Positions 60,386-64,000 of a DNA stretch of 64,000 nt are shown here, one piece after another (position 1 is the first letter of the stretch; each line of letters begins with the position of its first letter). Source of the DNA: Elusimicrobiota bacterium (GTDB lineage Bacteria > Elusimicrobiota > Elusimicrobia > Elusimicrobiales > UBA9959). A program made the translations under genes and the position numbers. The stretch covers positions 62,001 to 126,000 of the forward strand of contig JAGVVD010000011.1 of the NCBI GenBank assembly GCA_019135865.1, written 5' to 3'. The notes below the pieces were generated by a model that was given only the letters and a program-made list of their open reading frames with translations, was not told the origin of the DNA and did not search any database.

Positions 60386-61414
60386 ATGAAAGCTCTCGTC
60401 AAGAAAAAGGCCGAAAAAGGACTCTGGCTGGAGGACGTGCCCCGGCCCGAGGTCGGCGACGGCGACGTGCTCATAAAGATAAAGAAGACCGCCATCTGCG
60501 GCACCGACGTACACATCTACCAGTGGGACGAGTGGGCGCAGAAAACTATCCCGGTCCCGATGCACGTCGGCCACGAGTTCGTCGGCGAGATCGCGGAGCT
60601 GGGCAAGGCCGTGCGCGGCCACCGCGTCGGCGAGCGGGTCTCCGGCGAAGGTCATATCGTCTGCGGCCACTGCCGCAACTGCAAGGCCGGCCACCGCCAC
60701 CTCTGCATCAACACCAAAGGCGTGGGCGTCACCCGCCCCGGCTGCTTCGCCGAATACCTCTCCATACCGGCCGAGAACGTCTTTTCGCTGCCCGACGGCG
60801 TCAGCGACGACGAGGCCGCCATCCTGGACCCGCTGGGCAACGCCGTTCACACGGCTCTCTCCTTCGACCTGATCGGCGAGGACGTGCTGATAACCGGCGC
60901 GGGCCCCATCGGCATCATGGCCGGCGCGATAGCCAACCATGTCGGCGCCCGCCACGTGGTCATCACCGACGTCAACGAGTACCGCATGGAACTGGCCCGC
61001 AAGCTGGGCATAAAGAACGTCGTCGATCCGCGCAAGGAGACCATGCCGGAGGTGATGAAGCGGCTCGGCATGACCGAGGGCTTCGACGTGGGACTGGAGA
61101 TGAGCGGCAACGGCCGGGCCTTCAACGATATGATAAATTCCGTCAAGATGGGCGCCAAGATAGCGCTGCTGGGCATACTGCCCGGCGATACCGCCATACC
61201 GTGGAGCCAGGTCATCTTCAAGGCCCTGTTCCTCAAGGGCATCTATGGCCGGGAGATGTTCGAGACCTGGTACAAGATGTGCGCCATGCTGACCAGCGGC
61301 CTCGACATCAAGCCGGTCATCACGCACCGGTTCCCGTACACGGAGTTCGAAGAGGGCTTCGAGATAATGTCCTCCGGCAAGTCGGGAAAAATATTACTGG
61401 ACTGGACGGCCTAG
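60386..61414 (+). CDS. tdh: L-threonine 3-dehydrogenase
   Basis: Tdh oxidises L-threonine to 2-amino-3-ketobutyrate with NAD+. The 342-residue length is typical of this zinc MDR. Catalytic-zinc residues lie in [12 protein letters not shown] (Cys38) and [10 protein letters not shown]. The structural-zinc cysteines are in [15 protein letters not shown] (about 97-111), and the NAD loop is [15 protein letters not shown] precedes the ATG. No kbl gene is next to it; a flavin-reductase-like gene follows with a 14-nt gap. Confidence 0.93.
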   Translation: MKALVKKKAEKGLWLEDVPRPEVGDGDVLIKIKKTAICGTDVHIYQWDEWAQKTIPVPMHVGHEFVGEIAELGKAVRGHRVGERVSGEGHIVCGHCRNCKAGHRHLCINTKGVGVTRPGCFAEYLSIPAENVFSLPDGVSDDEAAILDPLGNAVHTALSFDLIGEDVLITGAGPIGIMAGAIANHVGARHVVITDVNEYRMELARKLGIKNVVDPRKETMPEVMKRLGMTEGFDVGLEMSGNGRAFNDMINSVKMGAKIALLGILPGDTAIPWSQVIFKALFLKGIYGREMFETWYKMCAMLTSGLDIKPVITHRFPYTEFEEGFEIMSSGKSGKILLDWTA

Positions 61415-61428
61415 GCCAGGAGGCGATC

Positions 61429-61929
61429 TTGGATTTCTACCGTGATTTCGACAAGCTCTGCCTGGCCCTGGAAGGGACCGGCGCTTTCCTCGTCGTCGAG
61501 AACGGCGACGGCGGCGCCAACCCGATGACCATAGGCTGGGCCCAGCTCGGCGTGACCTGGGGCCTGCCGGTCCTGAGCGTCCTGGTCCGTCCCTCGAGGC
61601 ATACTTATTCCCTGCTGCGCGGCGCCTCCTGCTTCACGGTCTGCGTGCCGCGCGAGGGGGAGATGAAGAAAGAGCTCGCCTTCTGCGGCTCGCGCTCCGG
61701 GCGCGACGCGGACAAGGCCCGGGAATGCGGGCTCCGGCTTAAGAACGGCTCGCTGCCGGGGGCTTTCTTCGTCGAAGGCTCCGCGCTGGTCTACGAATGT
61801 TCCCTGCTGCACCGCGCCCCGCTGACTCCCGGCGCCCTGCCGCCGGAACTGGTCTCCCGCTATTATCCCGAGAACGACTGGCACGATATCTTCACCGGCG
61901 AGGTGAAGCTGGTCAGGGGGGGCGGGTGA
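61429..61929 (+). CDS. Flavin reductase-like FMN-binding protein
   Basis: This 166-residue protein has the flavin-reductase-like split-barrel pattern: NPMTIGWAQLGVTWGLPVL (about 35-53), SVLVRPSRHTY, and FTVCVPREGEMKKELAFCG. Relatives bind FMN and reduce it with NAD(P)H or act in redox metabolism. I chose a TTG start at 61429 because AGGAGG (61418-61423) lies 5 nt upstream; no ATG precedes the conserved core. The stop overlaps the next start as GTGA. Confidence 0.75.
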   Translation: MDFYRDFDKLCLALEGTGAFLVVENGDGGANPMTIGWAQLGVTWGLPVLSVLVRPSRHTYSLLRGASCFTVCVPREGEMKKELAFCGSRSGRDADKARECGLRLKNGSLPGAFFVEGSALVYECSLLHRAPLTPGALPPELVSRYYPENDWHDIFTGEVKLVRGGG

Positions 61930-63155
61930 GACGGTCCCGCGCGGTCCTGCTCCTGCCTTTCTGCCTGACCCTGGCCGCCTGCGGGCCGGTGAAGCGCAAG
62001 GCCGCCGGCTATTACGTCGACAAGGCCGCCGCCGTGATGGAAGCCTCGTCGGTACGCGAGAACGACGTCGAGAAGGCCTTCGGCTGGCTGGAGAAAGCGC
62101 TGAAGCTCGACCCCTCCTCCGAACGGGCGGTGAAGACCGCTGAGGAACTCTCCGCCGCGGCCGCCCGCAACGGTTTCGCGCGCGCTTCCGAGCTGGAAGT
62201 GCGCGTGCTCACCGGCCTCGTGAAGGAAAGCCCGCTGCAATGGCACGCCTATCCGCCCCTGGTGCAGGCCCTGGCGATGCGCGGCGAGATGGATACCCTC
62301 GCTTCGCTGGCCGCTTCGCTTTCCAGGAAGGAGAAGGAGCTCGACTCCGCCGGCCGCCACCGCGCGCTGATGGCCGCCTGCCTGGCCCGGGCCGCGCTGC
62401 TGCCGTGGCTGAGTTCCGACGGGTCCCTGGCCCTCAGCGCCAGTTCCGCCCGCGTCCGGGAGCGCGCGCTCGAATACGCCGCGCAGGCCGAACATCTCGC
62501 CTCGGCCCGCGCCGCGGTGGAGGGGCTGGAGAAGAAGGAGCCGGCGCTCAGGACGGGCGTCCCGCCGGCGCTGCTCTCGTCCTTCGAGGTCGCCATGAAC
62601 GACGTCTTCTCCCGCCCGGAGGAAATGGAGAAGCTGCGCTCCATTGCCGCTCTCTTCGCCGCGGACGCCGCCTACGCGAAGTCCGCGGACCTCACGGTGA
62701 AAGGGAACGTCCACCTGCTGGCCAGGGAGTACGGCCAGGCCCGCGCGATGTTCACCTCGGCGCTGCGCACCTGGCCCGCCATGCTGGACGCCCGCCGCCA
62801 GCTGGTGGAAGTGGACTTCCAGGAGGGCGCCGGGCTCGCCGTGGCCGGCTCCGACATGAAACAGGCGCGCAGACTCCTCTACCGGGCCTACGAGGACAGC
62901 GAGGACCTCATCGAGGCCGCGCTGGAAAAAGGTCCGGCCCTGCCTTTCGTCAGCCCCGGCCGCTTCGCCGGCGACCTTTACGCGCTCAAGGCCGCGGTGA
63001 TCTCGGCCGTCTACGCCATCGAGGGGCGGAAACTGCGCAACAAGGTGAAGCTGGAGACCGAATTCAAGGCGGCGCTGGACGAGGCCGTGCGCCTCGCCCC
63101 CGACAGCCGCCTGGCGAGGGAACTGCTTGAGCGTTATTCCAAAGAAGGCTTCTAG
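61926..63155 (+). CDS. TPR-like lipoprotein
   Basis: This 409-residue protein has a lipoprotein signal peptide (VLLLPFCLTLAAC, Cys at about 19). The rest is helical with TPR-like units (AFGWLEKALKLDPSSERAVK). I recognise no specific family. The GTG start at 61926 overlaps the previous stop; the open frame begins earlier at 61797, inside the flavin-reductase gene. The end overlaps the next gene by 29 nt. Confidence 0.75.
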   Translation: MRRSRAVLLLPFCLTLAACGPVKRKAAGYYVDKAAAVMEASSVRENDVEKAFGWLEKALKLDPSSERAVKTAEELSAAAARNGFARASELEVRVLTGLVKESPLQWHAYPPLVQALAMRGEMDTLASLAASLSRKEKELDSAGRHRALMAACLARAALLPWLSSDGSLALSASSARVRERALEYAAQAEHLASARAAVEGLEKKEPALRTGVPPALLSSFEVAMNDVFSRPEEMEKLRSIAALFAADAAYAKSADLTVKGNVHLLAREYGQARAMFTSALRTWPAMLDARRQLVEVDFQEGAGLAVAGSDMKQARRLLYRAYEDSEDLIEAALEKGPALPFVSPGRFAGDLYALKAAVISAVYAIEGRKLRNKVKLETEFKAALDEAVRLAPDSRLARELLERYSKEGF

Positions 63156-63774
63156 GGCCGCTTTCGCGGCCGCCGCGCTGGGGCTTTGCTGCGCGGCCGG
63201 CGCTTTTTCCCAGGAGGCCTCCACGGCCCCCGCGCCCTCGCAGGGCTCGCTGAAGGTCAATCTCGTCACGGACCTGGAAGGCTCCAGGATGGGCCTGGAC
63301 TATTCGCTGCGCTGGGACTTCCGCGACCTGGCCGGCATCAATCCCTTTTCGCTCAAAGGCTACGCCAGGCTCAACCCTTTCCGCGGCTGGAACATCTACG
63401 ACAATACCCGCTGGCGCTTCTACGGGGTCAGCGTGAACCCCTGGCGCGCGGTGGTCAGCCGGCGCAAGCCGGACCTCTCCGGGAGGGGGCAGGCCGCCGG
63501 GGGGAATAACGGCGGCGGGAACGGGAAAAGGGAGGCGGGACGCAGGACCTGGAAACTGTCGCTCAGCCCCCTGCTCGAGGACCTGCGCGAAAACCTCGAC
63601 GAGGACCTGCGGCGCGCCCTGCTCGACGCGGCGCTGGACCCGGTCTCGGACGACTGGCACGCCGTGCCGCGCGAAGGGAAGAAGGCCTTCATGAGGGACG
63701 TCCTGTCCCTCGAGATCTGGGAACTGCCGCTGCTCGGGCAGCCCGGGAAGGGAATAAAATATATCGCGGAGTGA
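63127..63774 (+). CDS. Exported protein of unknown function
   Basis: This 215-residue protein has a signal peptide (about 1-28, ending GAFSQ). Its mature part is beta-rich with aromatic residues (GYARLNPFRGWNIYDNTRWR), suggesting an outer-membrane-associated protein, and has a Gly/Asn linker. It ends directly against the convergent gene. The TTG start at 63127 overlaps the lipoprotein gene and has GAGGG upstream; there is no ATG before the signal peptide. The family is not recognised. Confidence 0.6.
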   Translation: MSVIPKKASRAAFAAAALGLCCAAGAFSQEASTAPAPSQGSLKVNLVTDLEGSRMGLDYSLRWDFRDLAGINPFSLKGYARLNPFRGWNIYDNTRWRFYGVSVNPWRAVVSRRKPDLSGRGQAAGGNNGGGNGKREAGRRTWKLSLSPLLEDLRENLDEDLRRALLDAALDPVSDDWHAVPREGKKAFMRDVLSLEIWELPLLGQPGKGIKYIAE

Positions 63775-64000
63775 TCAGGGCAGCGCGGCCGCGCCCCTGC
63801 CCGTCCAGCCGTCTATCCTGATGTCCAGCGGCCGCTCCAGCCGCAGATGCCGCACGTACGCGGTCTCGCCCGCCCGCGGCTGCGACTCCAGCCAGTCCCA
63901 GTTTATCTCCCCGTCCCCGCGCAGCGAGTTCACCGTCAGGTAACCGAGCCCCAGCGAGGTCACGTTGTGGAAGAAGTGGGTCCCGTAGGAAGGGTCCACC
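63775..64000 (-). CDS. PEP/pyruvate-binding domain protein, C-terminal part only
   Basis: About 75 codons are visible; the rest lies beyond the window. The segment DPSYGTHFFHNVTSLGLGYL is typical of the C-terminal end of PEP/pyruvate-binding (PPDK N-terminal-like) proteins. The stop is immediately adjacent to the stop of the convergent gene. Confidence 0.6.
   Translation of the reverse strand, partial: VDPSYGTHFFHNVTSLGLGYLTVNSLRGDGEINWDWLESQPRAGETAYVRHLRLERPLDIRIDGWTGRGAAALP

Overview
The window is about 64 kb of GC-rich bacterial chromosome (roughly 65% G+C by eye), with short intergenic gaps and many ATGA or GTGA start/stop overlaps. The gene content suggests a Gram-negative, didermic bacterium outside the well-studied phyla, and Elusimicrobiota or a related group is my best guess. 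The reasons are a spoVG-glmU-prs-rplY-pth block, PorV/UPF0164 outer-membrane proteins next to giant secreted proteins with YPNP-type C-terminal domains, many TPR proteins, and type-B succinate dehydrogenase. This is inference: there is no rRNA in the window.

Layout. (1) 1-9430 is a housekeeping block: tsaB, rimI, a TPR protein with a LolB-like tail, ispE, spoVG, tRNA-Gln, a repeat-rich spacer, a GIY-YIG protein, glmU, prs, rplY, pth and a small membrane protein. (2) 9447-13049 holds a small minus-strand ORF, a CcmI-like anchored domain, and a coiled-coil protein with a membrane partner. (3) 13334-21911 is an operon of a lipid-free secreted protein, a 2193-residue IPT/TIG-repeat secreted protein and a PorV-like protein; its first half is clearly AT-richer than its surroundings. 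(4) 21962-30133 carries an atypical class III cyclase-like protein, a HEAT plus permuted NlpC/P60-like protein, a metallophosphoesterase, MarC, RtcB and hypotheticals. (5) 30185-35249 (minus) is sdhC-sdhA-sdhB-fumA. (6) 35436-39515 encodes an NHL-FN3-transglutaminase-TPR protein and a small exported partner. (7) 40539-45570 is a tightly coupled GNAT / LuxE-like / LuxC-PaaK fusion operon without luciferase. (8) 45829-48370 encodes an M29 aminopeptidase and a nucleotide-transporter-like protein. (9) 48437-53084 (minus) is a second giant secreted protein (FN3 type) with its own PorV-like partner. (10) 53267-55826 carries buk-ptb and a SEC-C protein. (11) 55897-57445 holds two tandem paralogous exported proteins of unknown family. 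(12) 57768-64000 carries an inverted-topology TPR/Ser-Thr kinase, tdh, a flavin-reductase-like protein, two exported proteins and the end of a PEP/pyruvate-binding protein.

How the genes work together. The first block serves tRNA modification, isoprenoid and cell-wall precursors, PRPP and translation. The sdh/fum, buk/ptb and tdh genes point to a heterotroph with C4-dicarboxylate and acyl-phosphate energy metabolism. The two giant-protein/PorV pairs suggest a shared export and surface-anchoring route. The Lux-like operon should activate and reduce an acyl group to an aldehyde. The most noteworthy unexplained features are a dispersed repeat of about 115 bp in three copies, a palindromic motif shared by two upstream regions, a perfect 12-bp palindrome over the Lux-like promoter, and several genes with -10 boxes so close to the start codon that their mRNAs are probably leaderless.
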